Positions 18,913 through 29,356 of a stretch of DNA of 64,000 bases are shown one piece after another. Every line of letters starts with the position of its first letter. Positions within the stretch are counted from its first letter, which is position 1. Made by a program: the position numbers and the translations under genes. Under the pieces are notes generated by a model. The model was not told where the DNA came from. It saw only the letters and a list, made by a program, of their open reading frames with translations, and searched no databases. This DNA is from Nocardia higoensis NBRC 100133 (GTDB taxonomy: Bacteria; Actinomycetota; Actinomycetes; Mycobacteriales; Mycobacteriaceae): assembly GCF_000308595.1 (NCBI RefSeq), contig NZ_BAGA01000139.1, forward strand, positions 1 through 64,000. The letters run 5' to 3'.

Positions 18913-19620
18913 CTAATGCGTGCGAGCGTGTGCGCGGGGGTCGGCGAGCAGGTATTGCGCGGCGGCGTAGGTGCCGAGGACGACCGCCTCGGTACCGCGT
19001 CGCGCCCTCGTCGAGCGGGCGAAGACGCGCCGCAGGATGATCAGGCCGTCGGAGAGGGTGAACAGCAGCGAGCCGAGCGCCAGCCGGCTGCGCGGATCGG
19101 CGTCGGGGACGTTCAGCCCGGCGATGTTCAGCGCCTCCGGAGCCAGCTCCGGGTCCGAGGCCAGCACGCCCGCCGTGGCGAGGGTCGCGCCGTAGGCGGT
19201 GAGCGGCGCCGCGACGGACGGTGTCCTGACCCACATGAGCACGGCCGCGCCGAGCCCGGCGGCGGCCCGCTGCACGGCGATCGCCCGGGTGGGCCTGGCT
19301 CCGCGTCGCCACCACAGTCCGGCATATCCGGTCTGCATGACGGCGAAGGCCGATGCGCCCGCGACCAGGCGACGGTCGTCGTCGGGGTCGATGAGCAGCA
19401 CGTCGCCGACGGTCGCCGCGCCGAGCGAGGCGAGCAGCACGGTGCGCTCGACCGGTTCGATGTCCACGCCCGCGGTCGCCACGTCGGCGGCGAGCAGGGG
19501 CATCAGCAGCGGCTTGGTCAGCCACTGCAAGGTGTCGCGGCCGGTGGCGGCGCCGTACACGGTCACCGCCGCCGCGGCGAGATAGCCCAGCCGAAACGGG
19601 CGCACCCGCTGATCAGACAC
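18913..19620 (-). CDS. YhhN family (lysoplasmalogenase-like) membrane protein
   Basis: A 235-residue protein with about eight hydrophobic segments and the YhhN signatures TKPLLMPLLA near residue 36, LGAATVGDVLLI near 70, and a second acidic motif LLFTLSDGLIILRR near the C-terminus. Family members include lysoplasmalogenase, which hydrolyses vinyl-ether lysophospholipids; activity here is inferred only. Its start overlaps the end of the KAS III gene by eight bases, indicating translational coupling. Confidence 0.82.
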   Translation of the reverse strand: MSDQRVRPFRLGYLAAAAVTVYGAATGRDTLQWLTKPLLMPLLAADVATAGVDIEPVERTVLLASLGAATVGDVLLIDPDDDRRLVAGASAFAVMQTGYAGLWWRRGARPTRAIAVQRAAAGLGAAVLMWVRTPSVAAPLTAYGATLATAGVLASDPELAPEALNIAGLNVPDADPRSRLALGSLLFTLSDGLIILRRVFARSTRARRGTEAVVLGTYAAAQYLLADPRAHARTH

Positions 19621-20677
19621 CGAAGCTGGCTTCCTTCGGAGCGGGCGGCAGGGTCACGACCTGACCGGCGTAGCTCAGACCCGCGCCGAAGCCGAGCAGC
19701 AGCGCGAGCTGACCGCCCTTGGCCTTGCCGGTCACCAGCATCTCCTCCATCGCCAGCGGGATGGAGGCGGCGGAGGTGTTGCCGGTGTTCTCGATATCGT
19801 TGGCCATCGGGATGTCGTCGGCCAGACCGAGATTCTTCTTCATCAGCTCGTTGATGCGGGCGTTGGCCTGGTGCGGCACGAACACCTCGATGTCCTCCTT
19901 GGACACCCCGGACGCCTCCAGCGCGCTGGACAGCGCGCGCGGCAGGGTGACCGCGGCCCAGCGGAAGACCTTCGGGCCCTCCATCCGCAGCGACATGCGG
20001 CCCACCGGCTCGACCTCGGGGTCGGTGCCCTGCAGTTCCTGCGCGCGGTGCATGTAGGCGAGGAAGTCGATGTCCTGGGCGATGGCGTCGGCGTTCTCGC
20101 CGTCGCTGCCCCAGACCGTCGGGGAGATGCCGTTCTCCTCGCTCGGGCCGACCACCACGGCGCCCGCGCCGTCGCCGAAGATCATGGCGGTGCCGCGGTC
20201 GGTCGGATCCAGCCCGACGGTCATCGTCTCGGCGCCGATCACCAGGATGTATTCGGCCGAGCCCGCGCGGATCAGGTCCGCGGCCACGCCGAGGCCGTAG
20301 CCGAAACCGCCGCAGCCGGAGGTGAGGTCGAAGGCGGCGACGCCGTTCATGCCCAGATCCGCGGCGACCGTCGGCGCGCCGTGCGGGGTGAGCTTGAGCC
20401 AGCTCGACGTACACAGCAGCACCATGCTGATCTTCGACCGGTCGATGCCGGTGTTGTTCAGCGCGCGCTCGCCCGCCGCTACGGCGATCGAGCGCAGCGT
20501 CTCGTCGCCGCTGATCCAGCGACGGTTGCGCACGCCGGTGCGCTCGTAGATCCACTGGTCGGTCGAGTCGAGGACCTCACAGACCTCGTCGTTGCTGACG
20601 ATGCGTTGCGGCCGGTAGGCACCGATACCGAGCATCGCAACATTGTCGCGACCTTTGTTAACTGCAATGCTCACCAC
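19613..20677 (-). CDS. 3-oxoacyl-ACP synthase III (FabH-like)
   Basis: A 354-residue ketosynthase III with the Cys-His-Asn triad: Cys122 in TSGCGGFGYG, His269 in VPHQANARI, Asn300 in GNTSAAS. This chemistry condenses an acyl-CoA with malonyl-ACP to start fatty-acid chains. In M. tuberculosis the FabH that links FAS-I to FAS-II lies elsewhere (Rv0533c), so this copy could be that enzyme moved or an extra KAS III. The start is GTG 20677 with only a weak upstream AAGGA. It heads a coupled pair with the YhhN gene. Confidence 0.9.
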   Translation of the reverse strand: MVSIAVNKGRDNVAMLGIGAYRPQRIVSNDEVCEVLDSTDQWIYERTGVRNRRWISGDETLRSIAVAAGERALNNTGIDRSKISMVLLCTSSWLKLTPHGAPTVAADLGMNGVAAFDLTSGCGGFGYGLGVAADLIRAGSAEYILVIGAETMTVGLDPTDRGTAMIFGDGAGAVVVGPSEENGISPTVWGSDGENADAIAQDIDFLAYMHRAQELQGTDPEVEPVGRMSLRMEGPKVFRWAAVTLPRALSSALEASGVSKEDIEVFVPHQANARINELMKKNLGLADDIPMANDIENTGNTSAASIPLAMEEMLVTGKAKGGQLALLLGFGAGLSYAGQVVTLPPAPKEASFGV

Positions 20678-20728
20678 TGGCGACTCACACGTCCTTACAC
20701 CAAGCAGACAGACAGATCATCGTCCAGG

Positions 20729-21301
20729 CTAACCCAGCGCCAGATCGTCGAGACCGAGGATCGACCGATATTCCAGTCCCTCGGCGGCGATGACCTCACC
20801 GGCCCCGGTTTCGCGGTCCACGACGGTGGCGACGCCGACCACCTCGGCCCCGGCCTCGCGCAGCGCACGCACCGCCGTCAGCGGCGAGTTTCCGGTGGTC
20901 GTGGTGTCTTCCACGACGAGCACCCGCTTGCCGACGACATCGGGTCCCTCGATCTGACGCTGCATGCCGTGTGTCTTGGCGGCCTTACGCACGACGAAGG
21001 CGTCGATGGGGCGGCCGGGGGCGTGCATGACGGCCAGCGCGACCGGGTCGGCGCCCATCGTGAGCCCGCCGACGGCGTCGAATTCCCAGTCGGCGACCAG
21101 CTCGCGCAGCAGTTTGCCGATCAATGGCCCGGCCTCGTGGTGCAGCGTGGCCCGGCGCAGGTCGACGTAGTAGTCGGCCTCCTTGCCGGAGGACAGGGTG
21201 ACCTTGCCGTGCACCACGGCGAGCTCGCGCACCAGTGCGGCCAGCGCATCGAGGTCCGTCCGGGAGAGCTCGGGCCGTGCGGCCCGCGCCTGGTCGATCA
21301 T
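20729..21301 (-). CDS. pyrE: orotate phosphoribosyltransferase
   Basis: Transfers phosphoribosyl from PRPP to orotate, giving OMP in pyrimidine synthesis; cytosolic. The 190-residue product carries the PRPP-binding loop VLVVEDTTTTGNS at residues 127-139, the segment SSGKEADYYVDLR, and FVVRKAAKTHG. ATG 21301 has AAGGAG nine bases upstream. It lies 15 bases after the SDR gene. M. tuberculosis pyrE (Rv0382c) is also next to the ttfA homologue. Confidence 0.96.
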   Translation of the reverse strand: MIDQARAARPELSRTDLDALAALVRELAVVHGKVTLSSGKEADYYVDLRRATLHHEAGPLIGKLLRELVADWEFDAVGGLTMGADPVALAVMHAPGRPIDAFVVRKAAKTHGMQRQIEGPDVVGKRVLVVEDTTTTGNSPLTAVRALREAGAEVVGVATVVDRETGAGEVIAAEGLEYRSILGLDDLALG

Positions 21302-21316
21302 GATGTCGTCTCCTTG

Positions 21317-22129
21317 TCAGGTACGTCCGCGTGAGTTGAACAAGCCCCGGTTCATTCGGACCTGCAGACCCCGGGGGATGAGGCCGGCAATGGTGGTGAG
21401 TGCCTTGTACTGCACGCCGGGCACGCTGATCACGCGATCGGCGTCCAGGTCGCGCAGCGAGCCGCTGACGACCTGATCGACGGACAGCCACAGCGGCTCG
21501 GGCAGCGAGGACATCTCGATACCGGCCCGCTGATGGAACTCGGTGCGCACGAAGCCGGGGCACAGCGCCTGGATTCGCACCCCCGTGCCGGCGAGTCCAC
21601 CCGCCAGTCCCTCGGAGAAGGATACGACGTAGGACTTGGAGGCCGAGTAGGTCGATCCCCGGCCGGGAATCAGGCCCGCGACGCTGGCGACATTGACGAT
21701 CGAGCCCTTGCCCGCGGCCATCATCGAGGGCAGCGCCGCATGGGTGAGCCGCAGCACCGAGGTGACGTTGACGTCGAGCTGGGCCTGCAACTGCTCGTAG
21801 GGCAGCTCCCAGAACTCGCCCGAATGCGCGAAACCCGCATTGTTGACCAGGAATTCGACGCCTTCGGCCACCCGGGCGGCGACCCGCTCACGGTCCTGCT
21901 CCTCGGCCAGATCCGCGGAGAGCACCTCCGAGCGGGTCGCGTAGGAGCGTTCCAGCTCCTCGGCCAGGGCCCGGAGCCGTTCCGCGTCGCGCGCGACGAG
22001 CACCAGGTCGTAGCCGAGGGCGGCCAGCCTGGTCGCGTAGCCCTGACCGATGCCGGAGGTGGGTCCGGTGATCAGGGCGATGGGGCGGGTGGCCCCCGGC
22101 AGGCGCGCGGGGGGCGGGTTGTCGGTCAT
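21317..22129 (-). CDS. short-chain dehydrogenase/reductase
   Basis: A 270-residue classical SDR. The cofactor loop TGPTSGIGQG is at residues 21-30, NNAG at 96-99, and the catalytic Ser149, Tyr161 and Lys165 (YSASK) are all present. The Arg in LVLVARDAERL suggests NADP(H). The C-terminus is rich in basic residues and may touch the membrane. The substrate is unknown. Its ATG overlaps the stop of a 61-codon ORF (ATGA) and it sits just before pyrE, placing it in a ttfA-SDR-pyrE operon. Confidence 0.9.
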   Translation of the reverse strand: MTDNPPPARLPGATRPIALITGPTSGIGQGYATRLAALGYDLVLVARDAERLRALAEELERSYATRSEVLSADLAEEQDRERVAARVAEGVEFLVNNAGFAHSGEFWELPYEQLQAQLDVNVTSVLRLTHAALPSMMAAGKGSIVNVASVAGLIPGRGSTYSASKSYVVSFSEGLAGGLAGTGVRIQALCPGFVRTEFHQRAGIEMSSLPEPLWLSVDQVVSGSLRDLDADRVISVPGVQYKALTTIAGLIPRGLQVRMNRGLFNSRGRT

Positions 22130-22311
22130 GACTTCGCCAATCCGATCGGCGGGGTGGTCGTTTCGGCAGGGCGCCGGGTCGCTTCTGCCGCGGCGGGCCG
22201 GGGCGCGTCCGTGGTCGATCCAACCACTTCGTCACCGGACCGGGTCACGGCGGCCGCGATCCGGGTCGTTCCGCCCCGGAACCGGGGCATTTCGGCACCG
22301 GGCCGGCTCAC
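22126..22311 (-). CDS. possible 61-residue coupled small protein
   Basis: This short frame exactly fills the gap between ttfA and the SDR gene. Its GTG start overlaps the ttfA stop (GTGA) and its TGA overlaps the SDR ATG (ATGA). The product is basic, rich in Ala, Thr and Arg, without membrane span or known motif. The double four-base overlap is what an expressed, coupled gene would show, but in such GC-rich DNA an open frame of this size is also expected by chance. Confidence 0.35.
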   Translation of the reverse strand: MSRPGAEMPRFRGGTTRIAAAVTRSGDEVVGSTTDAPRPAAAEATRRPAETTTPPIGLAKS

Positions 22312-23330
22312 TTCGGCACGGGACCCTGGTACGGGCGGAAGCCCGGATGGAACGGTCCCCCCGCCGGGCGCGGGCGATCCTCGTCCTCGAACTCGGCCGC
22401 TTCGCGTGGGGCGCGCTCGTCCCGGGCGCGGTCCTCGTGCGCGCGCTCGTCGCGGGCGCGGTCGGGCACGACGGCCAGCGAGGGCCGCCTGGCGCCTTCC
22501 GCGTCGGCGCGGGCCGCCCTGGCCGCGGCGATCTCATCGGCATCGGGAAGATCGACGTCACGGTCGTCGCCGCCACGATCGCCGGTGGCGCGATCGCCTG
22601 CGTCGCGGTCGTCGTACTCACGATCGACGGCCGGGCCGTCGGGATCGTCGTCGTCGAAGTCGTCGAACTCCGGATCGCGGGCGGGCGGACGGGGGCGGAC
22701 ACGCTCGGGTTCGCGCGCTTCACTGACCGGCGGCAGCACGTGCAGCAGGCCCGACAGCCGGAGCACCGCGTCGATCGCGGTCTCCCAATCACGGGCGATG
22801 GTGCCGACATTGAGCATGCCCAGGGTCCAGTTGCCCTCGCTCCACAGCATCTGCACGGTGTCGGGCAGCGTCTCGATGAACGCCACCATCCGCTGGTCCA
22901 CCGCATGCCGGGCGATCTCCGGATTGGTCGCGAACACCACCCGGTCACCGATCGCGCCGAGCAGTTCCAGATCGGCGTCCTTGGGCGGGGCCGCCGTCTT
23001 CAGTCGCATGTCGACGTCGATGTCGGAGCCGATCTGACGACGCACGGCCACCAGCGTCGCGGCGTCCTCGAGATCGAAGAGGACGAACTTCTCACCCTTG
23101 CGGATGCCCGAGACCACGTCCACCGCCGACAGATAGCCGAGCTTGGCCAGCGCACCGCGCCGCCACGTCGACGTGAGCGCCGGTTCCACCGATACGTAGG
23201 TGTATCCCTGGGCCTTCGCCCACACCTGGCGCGCGTGACCGGACCGCTGCCGCTGGACCCGATCGAAATACAGCAGTACGACCGCACCCACGAGTGCGAT
23301 CGCCGCCAACCCGAACCACATAGCCGTCAT
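22308..23330 (-). CDS. ttfA: trehalose monomycolate transport factor A-like protein
   Basis: A 340-residue protein with one N-terminal membrane helix (residues 4-20), a conserved domain to about 205 (QVWAKAQGYTYVSVEP, RRGALAKLGYLSAVDVVSGI, LPDTVQMLWSEGNWTLGMLNVGTIARDWETAIDAVLRL), and a long charged Asp/Arg/Pro-rich tail. By sequence and by its place between clpB and pyrE it corresponds to M. tuberculosis Rv0383c, described as TtfA, an accessory factor of MmpL3 in moving trehalose monomycolate. Assignment rests on remembered homology and synteny. No mmpL3 gene is in the window. The Asp/Arg-rich tail is longer and more repetitive than expected. Confidence 0.78.
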   Translation of the reverse strand: MTAMWFGLAAIALVGAVVLLYFDRVQRQRSGHARQVWAKAQGYTYVSVEPALTSTWRRGALAKLGYLSAVDVVSGIRKGEKFVLFDLEDAATLVAVRRQIGSDIDVDMRLKTAAPPKDADLELLGAIGDRVVFATNPEIARHAVDQRMVAFIETLPDTVQMLWSEGNWTLGMLNVGTIARDWETAIDAVLRLSGLLHVLPPVSEAREPERVRPRPPARDPEFDDFDDDDPDGPAVDREYDDRDAGDRATGDRGGDDRDVDLPDADEIAAARAARADAEGARRPSLAVVPDRARDERAHEDRARDERAPREAAEFEDEDRPRPAGGPFHPGFRPYQGPVPK

Positions 23331-23353
23331 CGCGGTCTACCCTAATATCCCGA

Positions 23354-24160
23354 TCATCGTCCACCACCGGGCAACGCGGTGCTGACGATGATTCTCGCCT
23401 GAATCGTGCCGTCCGAGCCCTTCTCCCCCTGCACGACGACCATCTCCCCGACCGGCAGATCGGCGGCGTGCAGCACCGACAGCGAGATCACCTGGGTCGC
23501 CGCGTCGGTGCGCACGGTGACATCGCCCCCGGTCATGGTCGCGATGGTGAGGGTGCCGCCGTCATTGGCGGTGATGGTGCCGACCGTCGCGCCGAGTTCC
23601 TCGAGTCCGAGCTCGGGTAGTCCGGGCAGTCCCGACAGGCCGGGCAGTTGCCCGGTGGTGCTCGGCGCCGCCTGGAACGGCAGCGTGTGCGTAGTGCCGG
23701 TACTGCCGGCCGCGGTGGTGTCGGTCTCCTCCCCGCCGCCGAGCAGCAGGCCGGCGGCGACGCCGACCACGCCGACCAGCGCGATCACGCCGAGGCCGAG
23801 CGCGATCCACAGACCGGTATTGCGCTTGTGCGGGCCCTGCCCCGGCGGCACGTACTGATCCGGCGGCGGGTTCGCCCCCGGCGGCGGGCCGGGCATCCCG
23901 GGCTGCTGCCCCGGCGCCCCGGCCCAGGTGCCGCCCGCCCACTGCTGATCGCCCTGCCATCGGCCGCCGGGCTCGTAGGCGCCCCACTGGCTGTCCAGCG
24001 GCGGAATCTCGCGGGTGGTTCCGGCGGAGGGCGGCGTGGACCACGGGTCGTACTGCTCGGTGGGCGGATATTCACCGTGCCCGAAGGCCCCCGGCGGGCC
24101 GAGGTGTTCGGTCGGCGCATCGCCCGGCCGCTGCCCCCAGGGATCCTTCGGGTTGGTCAT
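23354..24160 (-). CDS. membrane-anchored DUF5666-like protein
   Basis: A 268-residue protein. A Pro/Gly/Gln-rich cytosolic N-terminus covers residues 1-110, one membrane helix follows (GLWIALGLGVIALVGVVGVAAGLLL), then a Thr/Ser linker. The outer domain of about 80 residues has the small beta-barrel pattern VGTITANDGGTLTIATMTGGDVTVRTDAATQV, typical of DUF5666. Function is unknown. ATG 24160 was chosen as the first sensible start. The gene ends 24 bases before ttfA on the same strand. Confidence 0.8.
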   Translation of the reverse strand: MTNPKDPWGQRPGDAPTEHLGPPGAFGHGEYPPTEQYDPWSTPPSAGTTREIPPLDSQWGAYEPGGRWQGDQQWAGGTWAGAPGQQPGMPGPPPGANPPPDQYVPPGQGPHKRNTGLWIALGLGVIALVGVVGVAAGLLLGGGEETDTTAAGSTGTTHTLPFQAAPSTTGQLPGLSGLPGLPELGLEELGATVGTITANDGGTLTIATMTGGDVTVRTDAATQVISLSVLHAADLPVGEMVVVQGEKGSDGTIQARIIVSTALPGGGR

Positions 24161-24249
24161 GCCTTTCAGACTAGGGGTGTGCGCGAGGATCCGCCGCAGT
24201 TCGCCCGCCGACATCGCTCGTGCCGCGACCAGCGCAAGCCCCGTGAACA

Positions 24250-24290
24250 CGACACGTCCCCACCGGGATTCGACCGGTGGGGACGTGTCG
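24250..24290 (-). terminator. strong hairpin downstream of clpB
   Basis: A perfect 17-bp inverted repeat (arms 24250-24266 and 24274-24290) with a seven-base loop lies 70 bases past the clpB stop. There is no long T run, as is usual in high-GC actinobacteria. It would separate clpB from the genes that follow. Confidence 0.8.
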
Positions 24291-24359
24291 GTGTGATGAG
24301 CGGTCAGCCGGCGCGCGCAGTGGCCGCCGGCGTCACCGGGATCAGCGGTTCCCGCGGGA

Positions 24360-26921
<2,562 letters not shown>

Positions 26922-26977
26922 CCTCATCACCTCTTGGGTTGTGTGCGGTTGTTGTTGCTTGCTTCAACGTATACAAA

Positions 26978-26998
26978 GTTGAGTCTGTTCCGCTCAAG
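26978..26998 (-). promoter_or_regulatory. HAIR operator (HspR site) upstream of clpB
   Basis: GTTGAGT-N7-GCTCAAG matches the HspR-associated inverted repeat CTTGAGT-N7-ACTCAAG except at the outer and one inner position. Read on the clpB strand, TTGAGC could be the -35 box and TATACG, 18 bases on, the -10, so bound HspR would cover the promoter. Confidence 0.85.
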
Positions 26999-27209
26999 TC
27001 AGAAATTTTCCGCCGACTCGACCGACCTCTGTCCGGCTGGAAACGCACAGGTCAGCCGCCCTCACGCTACGCCGCGTCACGGCGTGGACGTGATCCATCT
27101 CGCGCGCCGCCCGCGGCTCCGGAACGTGACTTGCCCCACAATCGGAACCGCCGATCCGGCTGGTCGCGTCCAATCCCACGTCAGAGCTTCGTCGACAGTG
27201 GGATGCAAA

Positions 27210-27707
27210 GTGGCCGAGGACTATCCGGAAGTGACGCGGGAGAGCAACGCCGCCCTGCGATCGCAGATCGAATCGATGCTGGACTCCTACGAGCGCGACA
27301 CCTCCGCGTTGCGCGATGCCCAGTTGCGCGCGGCCGAACCGGTGAGCGTGTGGTCCGACGACAATCTGGTACGGGTCACCGCGACCATCGCCGGCGTCGT
27401 GGAAGTCCACCTCGAGGCGGAGGCGTTCAAGAACTCCACCCCGCAGAAGCTGGGCGCCTCGATCACCGCGACCGTGCAGGAGGCGGCGCGGGCAGCCGCG
27501 GCCGGTCTGGAGCAGGCGATGGCGCCGTGGACCGCGCTGGCCGATTCGATGCCGGACCTGCCCGACCTGATCCCCGGCGCGCCGTCGACGAAAGACCTTC
27601 TCGCTCAGCTCGCTCCGCCACCGCCCGACCAGGTGCCCCCGCCGCCCTCGGACGGCGGAGACGACGACGAGGACGACTACTTCCGCAACCAGGGATATCT
27701 GCGATGA
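27210..27707 (+). CDS. YbaB/EbfC-like protein, WXG cassette gene 1
   Basis: A 165-residue protein. Its N-terminal 100 residues match the YbaB/EbfC family pattern (ALRSQIESMLDSYERDTSALRDAQ, then VTATIAGVVEVHLEAEAFKNSTPQKLGASI). The C-terminus is Pro-rich and ends in a strongly acidic stretch (GGDDDEDDYF). Actinobacterial YbaB-like genes are often paired with WXG100 genes, as here: its stop overlaps the next ATG. The start is taken as GTG 27210; GTG 27198 is an alternative and neither has a good ribosome site. A nucleoid or chaperone role is possible; neither is shown. Confidence 0.8.
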   Translation: MAEDYPEVTRESNAALRSQIESMLDSYERDTSALRDAQLRAAEPVSVWSDDNLVRVTATIAGVVEVHLEAEAFKNSTPQKLGASITATVQEAARAAAAGLEQAMAPWTALADSMPDLPDLIPGAPSTKDLLAQLAPPPPDQVPPPPSDGGDDDEDDYFRNQGYLR

Positions 27708-28021
27708 GTTCCTTGCAAGCCGACCCCGATGCCCTGCGCGATACCAAGACCGCGTTCGACTCGGCCGCCTCGGCGATCACCACCGCCGCCGACCGGCTGG
27801 CCGCCGTCATCGCCGCCGAAGGCGAGTGCTGGGGCAACGACGAGATCGGCCGATCCTTCGCCCAGAACTACACCAACGGCGTCGAGCAGGGGCAGAAGGC
27901 CGTCGGAAACCTGGCCACCACGATGACCCAGCTCGGCGCGAACATGGTCACCATCGCCGACAAGCTCGTGGAGCAGGACACCGAACGGGCCGCGCAGCTG
28001 AAGAACTCGACCGGCACCTAG
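27704..28021 (+). CDS. WXG100-like (ESX-type) small protein
   Basis: A 105-residue all-helical protein of typical ESAT-6/CFP-10 size with a helix-turn-helix hairpin pattern. The turn reads ECWGNDEIG, so the tryptophan (Trp43) is present but the glycine directly follows it rather than being two residues on. No clear C-terminal YxxxD/E secretion signal is visible. Start ATG overlaps the stop of the YbaB-like gene (ATGA). No ESX core genes (EccC etc.) lie in the window, so export would need a system elsewhere. Confidence 0.85.
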   Translation: MSSLQADPDALRDTKTAFDSAASAITTAADRLAAVIAAEGECWGNDEIGRSFAQNYTNGVEQGQKAVGNLATTMTQLGANMVTIADKLVEQDTERAAQLKNSTGT

Positions 28022-28085
28022 GCAGGCATGAATATCGGAACAGCGCAGACGCTTTCCTCGCGAATCGGATGGATAGGGTCGATGC

Positions 28086-29171
28086 ATGGCTGAGATCACG
28101 CTGGCGAATCTGTTGGACGATGCGGCATTGCTGTCGCTCGAACACCAGATCCATCTGTCGGAAGTCGCGGGGGACCGGCCGTGGAGCGTCGATCTCGCAG
28201 GGGCGGGGCGATTCACGTTCACGGGTGATCAGCCGATCGAGGCGCAGCGGGTGCATCTGCTCGGCTCGGCAGCGCCGGGGCCCGCGTCGTTCCTGTGGTC
28301 GTGGGCGAATCCGAGTGGATACTCCGAGGAGGTGACGGGTCTGGCGAAAACGGTGCGCGACTTCGGGATCCGACACGGAATTCGTGAACTCGCCGATCCG
28401 GAGGTGCCGTTCTCGGCGCTACCGGGGTCGCCGTCGGATCCGCCGATCGTGGCCGCGATTCTCATGGACGCGGCGAAAGCTGTCTGCGGGCTGTGGACTT
28501 CGTATACGGGGCCGGTCGGCGGCGGAACGCGCGCGGCCTTCCTGATCGAACATCCGTCGTTCCTGTTGCCCGCTCCGACGGGCCCGCGCATCGCCACGAT
28601 ATTGCGGCGAGGATTGTCGCTACCGACGCTGCAGGATCATCGGCGGGCGCTGTACAGCTATGTGACCAAGCGCGGATTGCAGGGGCGGCCGAATGCGGAT
28701 TGGTCGCAACTGGATATCACCGGGCCCGGAATCACGGCGACGGTGGCGTTCGACCGATACGCCCGGACCACGAATATCGACATCCGGATGGACGGGCCGA
28801 GCGACACCGGTGAACTGCTGCTCGCCACGGCGTTCGACGGACGCGACCCGCAGGGCAGGCCGATCGTGAACCGGCCGCCGGTGGACCCGCGGTACCTGGA
28901 CCGGGTGCTGCACTACCTGCAATACGCGCCGGTGGTGCTGGCCGCGCGCAGTCGTGACACCGACGATTTCGATCCGGCGGAGCGCGATGTGCCGATGAAC
29001 TTCCACACCGACGGAGTGTTCGTGTGGCCGGGCGCGGTGCCGCATTACCTGCGCAAGTACGGAGTGCCGCCCGAGCCGGCGTTGGTGCAGCACATCATCG
29101 CCAGGAACTTCGAGATCGGCGAGGTCGACGACGCGGCTCGCCAGGCCGCTGTCGCCCGAGTGACCAGCTGA
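28086..29171 (+). CDS. DUF6882-like protein, WXG cassette gene 3
   Basis: A 361-residue protein with no signal peptide or membrane span. Residues 1-110 look like the DUF6882 domain (HLLGSAAPGPASFLWSWANPSGY, FGIRHGIRELADPEVPF). A middle region with PTLQDHRRALYSYVTKRGLQG follows. The C-terminus has HTDGVFVWPGAVPHYLRKYGVPP, a compact motif that may form a separate domain. Family naming is from memory and moderately certain. It begins 64 bases after the WXG100-like gene on the same strand. It could be a cargo, an immunity protein or a chaperone; the sequence does not decide. Confidence 0.72.
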   Translation: MAEITLANLLDDAALLSLEHQIHLSEVAGDRPWSVDLAGAGRFTFTGDQPIEAQRVHLLGSAAPGPASFLWSWANPSGYSEEVTGLAKTVRDFGIRHGIRELADPEVPFSALPGSPSDPPIVAAILMDAAKAVCGLWTSYTGPVGGGTRAAFLIEHPSFLLPAPTGPRIATILRRGLSLPTLQDHRRALYSYVTKRGLQGRPNADWSQLDITGPGITATVAFDRYARTTNIDIRMDGPSDTGELLLATAFDGRDPQGRPIVNRPPVDPRYLDRVLHYLQYAPVVLAARSRDTDDFDPAERDVPMNFHTDGVFVWPGAVPHYLRKYGVPPEPALVQHIIARNFEIGEVDDAARQAAVARVTS

Positions 29172-29278
29172 AACCCGCGTTCGGAGTGCCCGTTCTCCCG
29201 GGTTCACCGCGGGTGTGCGGACCGACATGAAATCAGCCCACCCGACCCGGCCGTTTTTCAGGGATACTGGGAGCCGAT

Positions 29279-29301
29279 GGACCGCCGGATCACGGCGGTC
29301 C
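29279..29301 (+). promoter_or_regulatory. inverted repeat before flavohemoglobin gene
   Basis: GGACCGCC-N7-GGCGGTCC, a perfect eight-base repeat, lies between the DUF6882-like gene and the first flavohemoglobin, 56 bases before its start. It could be an operator or the stem of a weak terminator; there is no T run. Confidence 0.45.
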
Positions 29302-29356
29302 CTGCGCACGCGGTCGAAGAATGCGCAGATGGACGGGAAGAAAGGAAGCCCCTGTC

